DNA from: Oscillospiraceae bacterium
Lineage (GTDB): Bacteria > Bacillota > Clostridia > Oscillospirales > Ruminococcaceae
Direction: 5' to 3'
Length of the DNA stretch: 64,000 nucleotides
Assembly (NCBI GenBank): GCA_022793675.1
Contig: JAAWDH010000025.1
Coordinates: 33,039 to 97,038, forward strand
The notes beneath the pieces are model-generated. The model saw nothing but the letters and a program-made list of their open reading frames with translations. It was not told the DNA's origin and made no database searches. Both the position numbers and the translations under genes were made by a program. This document shows, piece after piece, positions 42,783 to 52,432 of this stretch; position 1 is the first letter of the stretch; every line of letters starts with the position of its first letter.

Positions 42783-43174
42783 GCATTTTTTTTGCCGGCA
42801 GCCAACACTTTTTCTATCCGCGCAATATCCGCTAGGTCTTTTTCCCGCCCAAGCTTCCTTTTCATCTTCATCAGCCCCTCTGCACACACGACAGGAACGC
42901 CGCCTATTATTTTCACCGTACCCTCAATCCAGTTTTCATAAATTTCGACGTCCTCTGCATACTGAATCCTCCTGGTCCCATCCCCGCAGAACGAAACCGG
43001 ATATCCTTCCCGCTCTAACCGATCCGCCAGAAGCGTGCTGCACCCCAAATCAATATCCCGCGTTTGCGGCCGGAACCCATGTAACACCATTGCTCCGCCG
43101 GCAGCCACCCAATACTCCTTATCGGAAAAAGGAAGCCCCTTCAAACGCTGGAGCAAAGAACATTTATCAAACAC
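42779..43174 (-). CDS. small nucleotidyltransferase-fold protein
   Basis: A 131-residue protein. YWVAAGGAMVLHGFRPQTRDIDLGCS carries the G-G ... DxD pattern of the nucleotidyltransferase (MNT/AbiEii-like) superfamily, with DID as the likely metal site. The remainder includes GGVPVVCAEGLMKMKRKLGREKDLADI, as in kanamycin-type and AbiEii-type enzymes. The role is unknown; such genes can be antitoxins, toxins or tRNA-modifying enzymes, but no partner gene is present. The start is GTG, with GGGAGGG upstream. A repeat lies between it and yigZ. Confidence 0.7.
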   Translation of the reverse strand: MFDKCSLLQRLKGLPFSDKEYWVAAGGAMVLHGFRPQTRDIDLGCSTLLADRLEREGYPVSFCGDGTRRIQYAEDVEIYENWIEGTVKIIGGVPVVCAEGLMKMKRKLGREKDLADIARIEKVLAAGKKNA

Positions 43175-43295
43175 ACAAAACCCTCCCTTAGGAATTCCTA
43201 TCGCGGCTAACCAGTGTTATCTCTATCTACCGATGAAAACAGCTGGAATTACCTACCCGTAACCGCGAGAGAACCAGCTATGTTTATCCGAAGCA

Positions 43296-43399
43296 GAAAT
43301 CCGGCTTACTGGATTTCCGGCGCGGATTAAAAGTCTTTGAGTTTAGCTTTGCTAAACTTGAGCTTCTCTTCAGAAAGCGACACATGCTTTTCCGTATCC
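43296..43399 (-). repeat. dispersed 3'-end repeat, variant copy after yigZ
   Basis: It follows the yigZ stop directly, in sense: GGATACG, then GTCGCTTTCTGAAGA, then a hairpin GTTTAGC/GCTAAAC (43341-43357) with loop AAA in sense, then CAAAGACTTTTAATCCGCG, then a GAAATCC/GGATTTC hairpin (43296-43317). The first hairpin equals the one in the copy at the right end of the window except for a paired C-G to T-A change. Confidence 0.65.
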
Positions 43400-44026
43400 C
43401 TAAGGCATATCGCCGAAAAATTCCTCGACAGTTTCGGCGACTACTTTCCCGCCGGTCAGCTCGGTCAAAGCCTTCTCAAATGCCGCCTGGCGGTCGGCGC
43501 GGATCTTCAGCCGCAGCGTTACCAGGTCGGTGAAATCGGTGCCAGTCACCTCGACGCCATATTGGGGCAGCATATAGGTCAGCTTGCCGTAGAGACTGTA
43601 GTCAAGCGCCATTTCCAGCAGCCGGCAGGTAGTCATGTGCAGTTTTTCTGCTGCCGCCAGCGCAATCCGCGCCCCTTGGGAATAGGCGCGCACCAGCCCG
43701 CCGCCGCCCAGCAGAATCCCGCCGAAATAACGGGTCACCACTACGCAGACATCGACGACCCCTTCCTTAAGAATCACATCAAGCACCGGTACGCCGGCTG
43801 TCCCCTGCGGCTCGCCGTCGTCGGAATAACGCCTGGTCATGCCGTCCCGCAGTGAAAAAGCATAGACGTTATGGGTGGCGTCCCAGTATTTTTTGCTGAT
43901 TTCCGCCACAAAAGCCAATGCCTCCGCTTCGGTCTCTACATGCTTGCTGTGGCCGATAAAACGGGATTTTTTCTCAACGAACTCGTCCTCGGCGAAGCCG
44001 GCAACCGTTACATAATCGCCCTGCAT
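43400..44026 (-). CDS. yigZ: YigZ/IMPACT family protein
   Basis: A 208-residue protein of the UPF0029 family: an N-terminal IMPACT domain (KKSRFIGHSKHVETEAEAL, WDATHNVYAF, DDGEPQGTAGVPVLDVI, VVVTRYFGGILLGGGGLVRAYS) and a C-terminal EF-G-like DUF1949 domain. Its exact role is unsettled; eukaryotic IMPACT interacts with the translation machinery. The ATG at 44026 follows GGGAGGG. It is separated from rpmE by 89 bp. Confidence 0.92.
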   Translation of the reverse strand: MQGDYVTVAGFAEDEFVEKKSRFIGHSKHVETEAEALAFVAEISKKYWDATHNVYAFSLRDGMTRRYSDDGEPQGTAGVPVLDVILKEGVVDVCVVVTRYFGGILLGGGGLVRAYSQGARIALAAAEKLHMTTCRLLEMALDYSLYGKLTYMLPQYGVEVTGTDFTDLVTLRLKIRADRQAAFEKALTELTGGKVVAETVEEFFGDMP

Positions 44027-44115
44027 TCCCAAACCCTCCCTGTTGCAGTAAAACAGACAAGGCGATACAACAAAACGCCGTTTTGCTGCACCGCCTCGTA
44101 TCTGAGCGTTTCCGC

Positions 44116-44322
44116 TTATTTTTTATCCAGGCCAAAGCGCCGTTTGAATCTGTCAACCCGTCCGCCGGTATCGACGAGCTTCTGCTTGCCGGTATAATAA
44201 GGATGGCACTTAGAGCAGATTTCAACGCTGATGCTCTCTTTGGTCGAGCTGGTTTCCCAGGTAGCGCCACACGCACAACGAATGACAGTGGGCTTGTACT
44301 CGGGATGGATACCCTCTTTCAT
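44116..44322 (-). CDS. rpmE: 50S ribosomal protein L31
   Basis: A 68-residue ribosomal protein. [28 protein letters not shown] and [31 protein letters not shown] are diagnostic, and the four cysteines mark the zinc-binding (C+) form. The start at 44322 has AAAGAGGTG upstream; the nine-codon upstream extension is spurious. It has its own promoter. Confidence 0.97.
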   Translation of the reverse strand: MKEGIHPEYKPTVIRCACGATWETSSTKESISVEICSKCHPYYTGKQKLVDTGGRVDRFKRRFGLDKK

Positions 44323-44373
44323 TTTGTTCACCTCTTTCACATACGCCAAAGTACGTATATCTCACAGCTGTTT

Positions 44374-44402
44374 ATTATAGCATAGTTAAAGACAAAAAGC
44401 AA
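44374..44402 (-). promoter_or_regulatory. rpmE promoter
   Basis: On the minus strand TTGCTT (44402-44397), 17 bp and a perfect TATAAT (44379-44374), about 50 bp before the rpmE start. It overlaps the last bases before the MFS gene stop. Confidence 0.75.
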
Positions 44403-44418
44403 GGCTTTTTTAAACTTT

Positions 44419-45654
44419 TTATTTTTCATCAGCATCTTCGGGGATTTCCCGGAATAGCTGCCGGCCCAAAAGGGTAATGGCTAGGGAAGCCGCCGCTGCT
44501 GCCAGCACCACCGCCGCTGGCGGCAGCAGCTCGAAAAGCCCGCCGTAAAGGGCCTGTCCCAGCGGCATTGCGCAGCCCGACAGAGCAATAATACAGGAAA
44601 GCACCTTGCCGACCAGGGCCTTTGGGGTCTCCTTTTGCAGATAGGCCATCATCTGTACTGAAAAAATGGTGGAAAGGGCCATTAACAGCAACGCAGACGC
44701 TGTAATCACCAGATAAGCCGGAAAAACCGGCAGCCAGAGCAGCGAAAGCCCCATCGGCAACAGCGTAAGGGTGCATAGGAAAAGGCTTTGATACGCTTTC
44801 CGGATTTTCAGGCGGCTGCCCAGCGCCCCCGCAAACAGCCCGCCAAGCAGCCCCCCCGCCGCCAGCGCGCCTTCCGTATAGCCGTACCAGACGCTGTCAA
44901 GGCCCAGCGCCTGGGTGATTACCACCGGCATCCCCACCATCAGCATCGCGCTCAAAAAAAGGTTGAGGCCGCAAGCCAGCAGCCCGCCCTTCATCAGCAG
45001 CGGCTTTTCCCGGAACAGGAAGCGGAAGCTCTCGCCCATATCCGTTTTAACCATCGCGAAAAGCGGCTGGCGGGAACGGGGGATGTGGGGAATGCGGATG
45101 AACAGCTCCATCACAGCCGAAACGAAAAAGCAAAGGCCGCTGACGGTTAAAATCAGCCTCAAGCCAAAACCGCCATAAAGCATCCCGCCCAGTACCGGCC
45201 CCAAAAGCCCAGCCAACGAGCTGACAAGCGATACGGCGGCGTTGGCCGCTACCAAGTCCTTTTTCTCAACAAGCAGCGGGACGCTGGCCTGCACCGAGGG
45301 CTGGTAAGCGCCGCCGATCCCCGAAAGCAGCATCATCGCTGCCGTCACCAGCGGTATGAGCGGCACTTTGCCCTGTAAAAACAAGTAACCGCCCGCCAGC
45401 AGCGCCGTGGAAAAGTCCAGCACGACCATGATGCGCTGCTTATGTACTCGGTCGGCGATCATCCCGCCAACCGGCGTAAGCAGCACCATTGGGATCATCG
45501 AAAGGGCCGATACCAGCCCGAAAAGCGCCGAGGAACCGGTCTCGCTAAGCAAGTAAAGCGGCAGCGCAAAACGCAAAACGCCGTTGCCAAACAGCGATAT
45601 CACCTGCCCCGCCAGCATCAGCGTAAAATCTTTTTTCCACAATGTCGTTTTCAT
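44419..45654 (-). CDS. major facilitator superfamily transporter
   Basis: A 411-residue, twelve-helix transporter. LAGQVISLFGNGVLRFALPLYLL is TM1, and GGMIADRVHKQRIMVVLDFSTALLAG is the cytoplasmic loop 2-3 with the DxxxxR pattern. It resembles the macrolide efflux/enterobactin-exporter-like group of MFS proteins. Substrate unknown. The ATG at 45654 follows AAAGGAGG. It is controlled, by all appearances, by the adjacent TetR gene: three identical-pattern operators flank the promoters of both. Confidence 0.9.
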   Translation of the reverse strand: MKTTLWKKDFTLMLAGQVISLFGNGVLRFALPLYLLSETGSSALFGLVSALSMIPMVLLTPVGGMIADRVHKQRIMVVLDFSTALLAGGYLFLQGKVPLIPLVTAAMMLLSGIGGAYQPSVQASVPLLVEKKDLVAANAAVSLVSSLAGLLGPVLGGMLYGGFGLRLILTVSGLCFFVSAVMELFIRIPHIPRSRQPLFAMVKTDMGESFRFLFREKPLLMKGGLLACGLNLFLSAMLMVGMPVVITQALGLDSVWYGYTEGALAAGGLLGGLFAGALGSRLKIRKAYQSLFLCTLTLLPMGLSLLWLPVFPAYLVITASALLLMALSTIFSVQMMAYLQKETPKALVGKVLSCIIALSGCAMPLGQALYGGLFELLPPAAVVLAAAAASLAITLLGRQLFREIPEDADEK

Positions 45655-45670
45655 AAAATATCCTCCTTTA

Positions 45671-45761
45671 ATACCTTCAAACGGTATGTATTTTGCAAAA
45701 AATAAACGAAGCTGCGCTTCCTTGGTCAAATGAAATATACATACATTTAGACGGTATGTAT
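45671..45761 (-). promoter_or_regulatory. MFS gene promoter flanked by two TetR operators
   Basis: Two 21-bp sites fit ATACMTTY-N5-GTATGTAT: 45671-45691 (ATACCTTC AAACG GTATGTAT) and 45741-45761 (ATACATTT AGACG GTATGTAT). Between them on the minus strand lies TTGACC (45729-45724), 17 bp and TTTATT (45706-45701). The second site also forms a longer palindrome with an 11-bp arm (45734-45764). A third site stands in the tetR promoter. Confidence 0.75.
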
Positions 45762-45775
45762 ATTGAGGAGAAAAA

Positions 45776-45792
45776 TGCCGTCCCAGACGGCA
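45776..45792 (-). terminator. terminator after tetR-type gene
   Basis: On the minus strand TGCCGTC and GACGGCA form a perfect 7-bp stem with loop TGG, followed by TTTTT. It ends the repressor transcript before the MFS promoter. Confidence 0.8.
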
Positions 45793-45807
45793 CTGCCTGC
45801 GCTATTT

Positions 45808-46503
45808 TCAGGATTTTGGCTGGCGAGCCTGCGCCGCCTCGTTCTCAGCCCGGCTTTCCTCTGCCAGCCCGTGAAGATAGCAGATGCGCGCCGCCGCCTC
45901 ATCATCCAAAATATCCGCGCCAAAATGCCTTGTAATTTCCCGGAAACAATCCACCCTGCGGGCAAACGCATCCCTGCTGCCTGGAAAAATCAAGGGATTC
46001 AGCCAAACATTGGCCAGTACGATAATCGCTTCACAGTATTCCAGCGGGTAATCGGTCACAATATCCCCTTCCTGGACCGCCTGTTCCACTGCTGGAAAAA
46101 CATAGCCGGGAATCATGGCCTGGTTGTTCTCAAGCATTCCAGCTAGGATATGAGGATTTTTCAGCAAATCAGGCGCTGTACGGAAAAGCTTTTCCTGACC
46201 TGGAAAAAAGAGGGTGGCCCGCATCAGCAATTTCAGGCGTTCGAGCCCTGTCGACGCCTGCCGTCCTTCAACCTCAGCCTTCCTTACAACTTCATCTTCG
46301 CCTTCATAAAACTGATCCATCACCGCATAAAGGATATCCTCCTTGGACTTAAAATGGTGATAAATCGCCCCTTTAGTCAGGTCGCCCAGCTCGCTGACAA
46401 TATCCTGGATCGTGGTATGCTCGTAGCCCTTTTCCAAGAAAAGGTGCTGGGCAGCGGCCAGGATGCGGGCAATCGTTTCCTCAGGGTATTTATTGCGGGC
46501 CAT
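45808..46503 (-). CDS. TetR-family repressor
   Basis: A 231-residue TetR-family protein. The N-terminal HTH is ARILAAAQHLFLEKGYEHTTIQDIVSELGDLTKGAIYHHFKSKEDIL; the C-terminal ligand-binding domain is long and variable. It is expected to repress itself and the downstream MFS gene, because its own promoter and that of the transporter carry the same 21-bp operator. The ATG lies 6 nt after GGAGG. Confidence 0.92.
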   Translation of the reverse strand: MARNKYPEETIARILAAAQHLFLEKGYEHTTIQDIVSELGDLTKGAIYHHFKSKEDILYAVMDQFYEGEDEVVRKAEVEGRQASTGLERLKLLMRATLFFPGQEKLFRTAPDLLKNPHILAGMLENNQAMIPGYVFPAVEQAVQEGDIVTDYPLEYCEAIIVLANVWLNPLIFPGSRDAFARRVDCFREITRHFGADILDDEAAARICYLHGLAEESRAENEAAQARQPKS

Positions 46504-46516
46504 GAAAGCGCCTCCA

Positions 46517-46568
46517 ATACATTCAATAAGTATGTATATACTATAGCAGAAACCTTTTATGCTGTCAA
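46517..46568 (-). promoter_or_regulatory. tetR-type gene promoter with overlapping operator
   Basis: On the minus strand TTGACA (46568-46563), 17 bp and TATAGT (46545-46540). The operator ATACATTC AATAA GTATGTAT (46517-46537) sits just below the -10, where bound repressor would block transcription. Autoregulation is inferred. Confidence 0.8.
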
Positions 46569-46607
46569 GTCATTTTTCGAAAATTTTTAGCTGTACATAA
46601 AAAAAGA

Positions 46608-46636
46608 TTGATTTGCCCCAGGCTTTATGGTACAAT
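46608..46636 (+). promoter_or_regulatory. purB promoter
   Basis: TTGATT (46608-46613), 17 bp and TACAAT (46631-46636), divergent from the tetR-type promoter. No purine riboswitch or PurR-box was recognised in the 85-nt leader. Confidence 0.6.
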
Positions 46637-46720
46637 AAGTTCTATAATCTTTTATCAGGCAAAAGTGCAGACAACCCGGCGGGCGCCGTCTCGCCTTCTG
46701 ATTAAGAAAGGATGTCCGTT

Positions 46721-48151
46721 ATGTACACCAGCTATGAATCCCCTTTCTGCACCCGCTATGCCAGCGAGGAAATGCAGTATATTTTTTCTGCCGACAAAAA
46801 ATTCAAGACTTGGCGGCGGCTGTGGATCGCTTTGGCCAGGGCTGAACATAAGCTTGGGCTGCCTGTCACAGCGGAACAGGTCGCCGAGCTGGAAGCCCAT
46901 GCCGACGAGATCAACTACGAAGTCGCCGAGGAACGGGAGCGTTTAGTCCGCCACGACGTGATGAGCCATGTCTACGCCTACGGCGTCCAGTGCCCGAATG
47001 CCAAGGGGATCATCCACCTGGGCGCGACTTCCTGCTATGTTGGGGACAACACCGATATTATCGTCATGCGCGACGCTTTGAAGGTAGTGCGGCGGAAAAT
47101 CCTCAATGTGCTGTCCAATCTGGCGGCCTTTGCCGAGGAATACCGCAGCCTGCCCTGCCTGGCCTACACCCACCTGCAGCCCGCCCAGCTGACCACCGTC
47201 GGCAAACGGGCCACGCTGTGGATGAACGAACTGCTCTATGACCTAGAAGAGGTCGACTACCGCATCGGGAACCTGAAACTGCTGGGCTCCAAAGGCACGA
47301 CCGGCACCCAAGCCAGCTTTGTCGAACTCTTTGAAGGCGATACCGCCAAAATCAAGCAGATGGACGCTTACATCTGCGAGGAGATGGGCTTTGACGGCGT
47401 TGTACCGGTATCTGGGCAGACCTATTCCCGCAAAATCGACGCTGCTGTCATCGCGACCCTTTCGGGCGTCGCCCAGAGCGCTTCGAAATTCTCCAACGAC
47501 CTGCGGATCCTACAGAATTTCAAGGAGATGGAGGAGCCGTTCGAGAAAAACCAGATCGGCTCGTCGGCCATGCCCTATAAGCGCAACCCGATGCGCAGCG
47601 AGCGGATCACCTCGCTGGCGCGCTATGTCATCGCGGACAGCCTAAACCCCGCCTTTACCTCGGCTACCCAGTGGTTCGAGCGCACCCTTGACGACTCGGC
47701 CAACAAGCGCATCGCCGTCGCAGAAGGTTTCCTTGCCGTTGATGCAATCCTGAATATTATGCTGAACGTCACCTCGGGGCTGGTGGTCTACCCCAAAGTG
47801 GTCACTGCACGGGTGATGAAAGAACTGCCCTTTATGGCGACCGAAAACATCATGATGCAGGCTGTCAAAAAAGGCGGCGACCGCCAGGAACTCCATGAAC
47901 GCCTCCGCCAGCATTCCCAGGCTGCCGCCCGGGTCGTCAAAGAGGAAGGCGGCGAAAACGACCTTGTCGAGCGCGTCGCAGCCGACCCGCTGTTTGGGCT
48001 GACCAAAGAAGAAATCCTCGCCGAGATGCAGCCCATCCGCTTTGTTGGCCGCGCGCCGGAACAGGTGGAGGAATTTTTGCGCGATAATGTCAAGCCTATC
48101 CTTGAAGCAAACAAGGGGCTGCTGGGCGAGCGGGCGGAAATAAACGTGTAA
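46721..48151 (+). CDS. purB: adenylosuccinate lyase
   Basis: A fumarase/argininosuccinase-superfamily lyase that releases fumarate from SAICAR and adenylosuccinate in purine synthesis. The 476-residue protein shows the signature SSAMPYKRNPMRSER near residue 285, HLGATSCYVGDNTD, and TYSRKIDA. The ATG at 46721 is chosen because the AAAGG element is properly spaced from it; the in-frame ATG at 46712 overlaps that element. It heads the plus-strand run through rex. Confidence 0.95.
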   Translation: MYTSYESPFCTRYASEEMQYIFSADKKFKTWRRLWIALARAEHKLGLPVTAEQVAELEAHADEINYEVAEERERLVRHDVMSHVYAYGVQCPNAKGIIHLGATSCYVGDNTDIIVMRDALKVVRRKILNVLSNLAAFAEEYRSLPCLAYTHLQPAQLTTVGKRATLWMNELLYDLEEVDYRIGNLKLLGSKGTTGTQASFVELFEGDTAKIKQMDAYICEEMGFDGVVPVSGQTYSRKIDAAVIATLSGVAQSASKFSNDLRILQNFKEMEEPFEKNQIGSSAMPYKRNPMRSERITSLARYVIADSLNPAFTSATQWFERTLDDSANKRIAVAEGFLAVDAILNIMLNVTSGLVVYPKVVTARVMKELPFMATENIMMQAVKKGGDRQELHERLRQHSQAAARVVKEEGGENDLVERVAADPLFGLTKEEILAEMQPIRFVGRAPEQVEEFLRDNVKPILEANKGLLGERAEINV

Positions 48152-48233
48152 ACGCTGCGGTAGATAAACCAGTTTTTGCTGCGGGGCTGAAACCGGGTCT
48201 CCAGCAGAAAAACCATCGAAAGGAGTTTTACCT

Positions 48234-48851
48234 ATGAAAATCTTACTAATCAACGGCAGCCCCCATGCCACCGGCAACACTGCCCTTGCTTTGCAGGAAA
48301 TGGCCGGAATTTTCGCTGGCCAAGAGATCGAAACCGAAATCCTCCATGTCGGCAACCGCGATATCCGCGGCTGTATCGGCTGCATGGCCTGCAGTTCCAC
48401 AGGAAAGTGTGCCTTTAACGATATTGTCAATGAAGCTGCTGCCAAATTTGAAGCTTGCGACGGGCTTGTCGTCGGCAGCCCGGTTTACTATGCCTCCGCC
48501 AACGCAACCCTCGTCGCTTTTCTGACAAGGCTTTTCTACAGCACCCCTTTCGACAAAACGATGAAAGTCGGCGCGGCCGTCGTGGCCGCCAGGCGCGGCG
48601 GGCTGTCGGCCGCCTTTGACGAGCTGAACAAATTCTTTACCATCTCTGGGATGCCGGTTGCCTCTGGGCAATACTGGAACAGCATCCACGGCCGCGCGCC
48701 TGGCGAAGCGGAAGGCGACGCCGAAGGCTTACAGGGTATGCGCACCCTTGCGAAGAATATGGCTTTCCTGATGAAGAGCATTGCGCTGGGCAAGGAACAA
48801 TTCGGCCTGCCTGAAAAAGAGAACCGCATCAGCACAAACTTCATCCGTTGA
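48234..48851 (+). CDS. NADPH-dependent FMN reductase-like flavoprotein
   Basis: A 205-residue flavodoxin-fold protein. LLINGSPHATGNTA is the FMN phosphate loop, and GSPVYYASANATLVAFLTRLFY binds the isoalloxazine ring. GCIGCMACSSTGKC has the cysteine cluster found in iron-sulfur flavoproteins and related NAD(P)H:FMN reductases. The electron partner is unknown. It lies 82 bp after purB and 24 bp before the aconitase gene, so it is probably part of one operon. The ATG follows AAAGGAG. Confidence 0.87.
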   Translation: MKILLINGSPHATGNTALALQEMAGIFAGQEIETEILHVGNRDIRGCIGCMACSSTGKCAFNDIVNEAAAKFEACDGLVVGSPVYYASANATLVAFLTRLFYSTPFDKTMKVGAAVVAARRGGLSAAFDELNKFFTISGMPVASGQYWNSIHGRAPGEAEGDAEGLQGMRTLAKNMAFLMKSIALGKEQFGLPEKENRISTNFIR

Positions 48852-48875
48852 GATGGCGCAAAAAAGGAGATACTT

Positions 48876-51140
48876 ATGGCTATTGAATGCAAAGAGACGG
48901 GGGTTTATCTGAAAAACGGCGAGATCCTGCCGGCTGGCACAGCCGGGCTGCCCGCACCGGACGAGGCAAGAGAAGGGACGATCGCCTACCAGATCCTGCG
49001 GGCGCACGATAAATCTGCCGACCCGAAAAAAATGCAGATCAAATTCGATGCGCTGATGTCCCATGACATCACCTATGTGGGCATCATCCAAACCGCCCGC
49101 GCCAGCGGCATGACCCGCTTCCCGATTCCCTACGCCCTGACCAACTGCCACAACAGCCTTTGCGCAGTGGGCGGTACGATCAATGAAGACGACCACGTCT
49201 TTGGCCTGTCGGCGGCCAAAAAATACGGCGGCATTTATGTACCCGTTAACCAATCGGTCATCCATCAGTACGCCAGGGAGGAAATGGCGGGCTGCGGGAA
49301 GATGATCCTTGGCTCGGACAGCCACACCCGCTACGGCGCGGTCGGCTGCATGGGCGTTGGCGAAGGCGGCCCAGAGCTAGTCAAACAGCTGCTGGAGAAT
49401 ACCTACGACATTGACGCGCCGGAGGTGGTGCTGGTCTACCTGACGGGCAAGCCGCAGCACGGCGTCGGCCCCCACGACGTGGCTATTGCGCTGTGCGGCG
49501 CGGTGTTCAGCCAAGGTTTTGTCGCCAACCGCGTGCTGGAATTTGCCGGTCCTGGCATACAGAGCCTGTCGGCTGACTTCCGGCTGGGAATCGATGTGAT
49601 GACGACTGAGACCGCCTGTCTTTCGTCCATTTGGGAGACCGACGAAACAATCGAAAATTTTTATAAGGTGCATGGCCGGCCTGACGCATACAAACATCTG
49701 AAGCCGAAAGGGATTGCCTATTATGACCGGATGGTGGCCATTGACCTCTCGGAAATTGAACCGATGATTGCGCTGCCGTTCCATCCCTCCATTGCTTTCC
49801 CCATCCGCGAACTGCTGCGCGACCCCTACCCCATCCTGAAAAAGGTTGAGGATGAGGGAAACGAAAAATTCGGCGGACAGGTGGAGATGCGCCTGACCGA
49901 CAAGCTTATCGACGGCAAAATCCATATTGACCAGGGGATCATCGCCGGATGCGCAGGCGGGCTATTCGAAAACCTGTGTGAAGCCGCTGCTATTTTGCAG
50001 GGCCAGTCCACAGGCTGCGGCTATTTTGCGCTAAACGTATACCCGGCGTCGGTGCCGGTGAGCATGGCTGTCACCAAAAACGGCGTTGCAGCGGAGCTGC
50101 TGGCGGCAGGCGCTGTCATGAAAACGGCTTTCTGCGGCCCTTGTTTCGGCGCAGGCGACGTCCCTGCCCACAACGGCCTTTCCATCCGTCACACCACCCG
50201 CAACTTCCCCAACCGCGAAGGCTCCAAGCCCGGGCAGGGGCAAATCGCTTCGGTGGCGCTGATGGACGCCCGTTCGATTGCCGCCACGGCAAGAAACGGC
50301 GGCGTGCTGACCTCAGCGGCGGATATTGACTATGCGCCGCCGAAGCTGGACTATGTTTACGACGGTGAAATTTACAAAAAACGCTGCTATTACGGCTTTG
50401 GCAAGGCTGAACCGACGGCAGAGCTGAAACTGGGGCCTAACATTGCCGACTGGCCGAAAATGTACCCGCTTGAGGAAAACCTGCTTTGCAGGCTGGCGGC
50501 GGTCATCCGCGACCCGGTGACCACGACGGACGAGCTGATCCCATCTGGTGAAACCTCATCATACCGTTCCAATCCGCTGAAGCTGTCGGAATTTGCCCTT
50601 TCTAGACGGGTTCCGGAGTATGTCGGGCGCTCCAAACAGTGCCGGGCACTGGAAGAAAGCCGCCGGGCCGGCAGACTGTCGGAAGAGCTGCTGGATATTA
50701 TGAAACGTGTCAGCGAAACGCCTGAGGAGACGCTGCGGGCCACCAGCTTCGGCTCGGCAATTTTTGCCAACCGTCCCGGCGACGGCTCGGCCAGGGAACA
50801 GGCCGCTTCCTGTCAGAAAGTGCTGGGGGGCTGCGCCAATATTGCTGCTGGCTATGCGACCAAGCGCTACCGTTCAAACTGTATTAACTGGGGTATTGTC
50901 CCCTTTACGCTGCCAGAAGGCGCGCCGTTCCCCTATGAGGAAGGCGACTGGATCTTTGTCCCCCATATCCGCGAAGCGATCCAGCTGGGCCGGGAACAGG
51001 TTGACGCTTTTGTGGTCCGGGAAAAAGGCGGCGTCGAAAAAATCGCGCTGGAAGTCAAGGGTCTGACTGAAAATGAAAAGAGGATTATTTTAGAGGGCTG
51101 CCTGATGAATTATTATGCCAGCCTGCGGATGGAACAATAA
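48876..51140 (+). CDS. aconitase-superfamily hydratase (YbhJ-like)
   Basis: A 754-residue [4Fe-4S] hydratase. [19 protein letters not shown] carries the first conserved Ser-His pair of aconitases, [16 protein letters not shown] a further Cys region, and [17 protein letters not shown] the CxxC Fe-S ligands; [23 protein letters not shown] is the swivel-domain end. Length and order match E. coli YbhJ rather than AcnA or AcnB. The next gene is isocitrate dehydrogenase, so it most likely supplies the aconitase step from citrate to isocitrate. This assignment is inference from context. Confidence 0.82.
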   Translation: MAIECKETGVYLKNGEILPAGTAGLPAPDEAREGTIAYQILRAHDKSADPKKMQIKFDALMSHDITYVGIIQTARASGMTRFPIPYALTNCHNSLCAVGGTINEDDHVFGLSAAKKYGGIYVPVNQSVIHQYAREEMAGCGKMILGSDSHTRYGAVGCMGVGEGGPELVKQLLENTYDIDAPEVVLVYLTGKPQHGVGPHDVAIALCGAVFSQGFVANRVLEFAGPGIQSLSADFRLGIDVMTTETACLSSIWETDETIENFYKVHGRPDAYKHLKPKGIAYYDRMVAIDLSEIEPMIALPFHPSIAFPIRELLRDPYPILKKVEDEGNEKFGGQVEMRLTDKLIDGKIHIDQGIIAGCAGGLFENLCEAAAILQGQSTGCGYFALNVYPASVPVSMAVTKNGVAAELLAAGAVMKTAFCGPCFGAGDVPAHNGLSIRHTTRNFPNREGSKPGQGQIASVALMDARSIAATARNGGVLTSAADIDYAPPKLDYVYDGEIYKKRCYYGFGKAEPTAELKLGPNIADWPKMYPLEENLLCRLAAVIRDPVTTTDELIPSGETSSYRSNPLKLSEFALSRRVPEYVGRSKQCRALEESRRAGRLSEELLDIMKRVSETPEETLRATSFGSAIFANRPGDGSAREQAASCQKVLGGCANIAAGYATKRYRSNCINWGIVPFTLPEGAPFPYEEGDWIFVPHIREAIQLGREQVDAFVVREKGGVEKIALEVKGLTENEKRIILEGCLMNYYASLRMEQ

Positions 51141-51166
51141 CGCCAAATTGGGAAGGAGAACTTGCT

Positions 51167-52375
51167 ATGGCAAAAATTCAGATGTCCACCCCGCTGGTGG
51201 AGATGGACGGGGATGAGATGACCCGGATCCTATGGCAGATGATTAAAGATATGTTGATTCTGCCCTATGTGGAGCTGAAAAGCGAATATTACGATTTGGG
51301 ACTTCCCCACCGCAACGAGACTGGCGACCAGGTAACCGTCGACTCCGCCAATGCCGCCAAAAAATATGGCGTCGCCGTCAAATGCGCTACCATTACCCCC
51401 AATGCTGCACGTATGCCGGAATACGGCCTAAAGGAGATGTGGAAATCCCCCAACGCCACCATCCGCGCGATGCTTGACGGCACGGTCTTCCGCGCGCCAA
51501 TTTTGGTCAAAGGCGTCAACCCGTACATCCCGACCTGGAAAAGGCCCATCACCATTGCCCGCCACGCCTATGGCGACGTTTACAAAAACAGCGAGCTGAC
51601 GGTGCCGGCCGGCGCAAAGGCCGAACTGGTTATCACAAACCCCGATGGCTCCGAAACCCGGCAGCTGATCCATGATTTTGCCGGCAGCGGCATTGTCCAG
51701 GGCCTCCACAACCTTGACGGGTCTATCGCCAGCTTCGCCAGGGCCTGCATGAATTTCGCCCTTGACCAGAAGGAAGATTTGTGGTTCGCTACAAAGGACA
51801 CGATTTCCAAAAAATATGATCATCGTTTCAAGGATATTTTTGCCGAGATTTTTGAGGATGAGTATAAGGAAAAGTTTGCTGCTGCTGGGATTGAATATTT
51901 CTACACGCTGATTGACGATGCCGTTGCCAGGGTCGTCCGTTCAGAGGGCGGGTTTATCTGGGCCTGCAAAAACTACGACGGCGACGTGATGTCCGATATG
52001 GTGGCCACCGTCTTCGGCAGCCTTTCCATGATGACGTCGGTGCTGGTCTCGCCGGACGGCGTGTTTGAATATGAGGCTGCCCATGGCACGGTACAGCGCC
52101 ATTATTATAAGCATTTGAAGGGGGAGAAGACCTCTACGAACCCTGTAGCGACAATCTTTGCTTGGTCAGGCGCTTTCCGCAAACGCGGCGAGCTGGACGG
52201 GCTGCCGGAGCTTATGGGCTTTGCCGATAAGCTGGAGCGCGCCACTGTCCAGACTATTGAGGAAGGGGTCATGTCCGGCGACCTTGCCGCCCTCTCCACC
52301 ATCCCCAACAAGCAGGTTGTCGCCAGCGAGGAATTCCTCGCGGCTATTGGCCAGCGTCTCACCGCCTTAATGTGA
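51167..52375 (+). CDS. icd: NADP-dependent isocitrate dehydrogenase (eukaryote-like type)
   Basis: Oxidatively decarboxylates isocitrate to 2-oxoglutarate. The 402-residue protein has [19 protein letters not shown] and [15 protein letters not shown], and the C-terminal [29 protein letters not shown]. This is the homodimeric type II IDH found in eukaryotes and some bacteria, not the E. coli Icd type. The HGTVxRH and KGEKTSTNP residues point to NADP. It lies 26 bp after the aconitase gene. Together they give a citrate-to-2-oxoglutarate segment for glutamate synthesis. Confidence 0.94.
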   Translation: MAKIQMSTPLVEMDGDEMTRILWQMIKDMLILPYVELKSEYYDLGLPHRNETGDQVTVDSANAAKKYGVAVKCATITPNAARMPEYGLKEMWKSPNATIRAMLDGTVFRAPILVKGVNPYIPTWKRPITIARHAYGDVYKNSELTVPAGAKAELVITNPDGSETRQLIHDFAGSGIVQGLHNLDGSIASFARACMNFALDQKEDLWFATKDTISKKYDHRFKDIFAEIFEDEYKEKFAAAGIEYFYTLIDDAVARVVRSEGGFIWACKNYDGDVMSDMVATVFGSLSMMTSVLVSPDGVFEYEAAHGTVQRHYYKHLKGEKTSTNPVATIFAWSGAFRKRGELDGLPELMGFADKLERATVQTIEEGVMSGDLAALSTIPNKQVVASEEFLAAIGQRLTALM

Positions 52376-52432
52376 ACCCCCTGCCGCAGCGCCTTGTCAC
52401 GCTGCGGCAGATGAGAAAGGAGTATAACCGCC

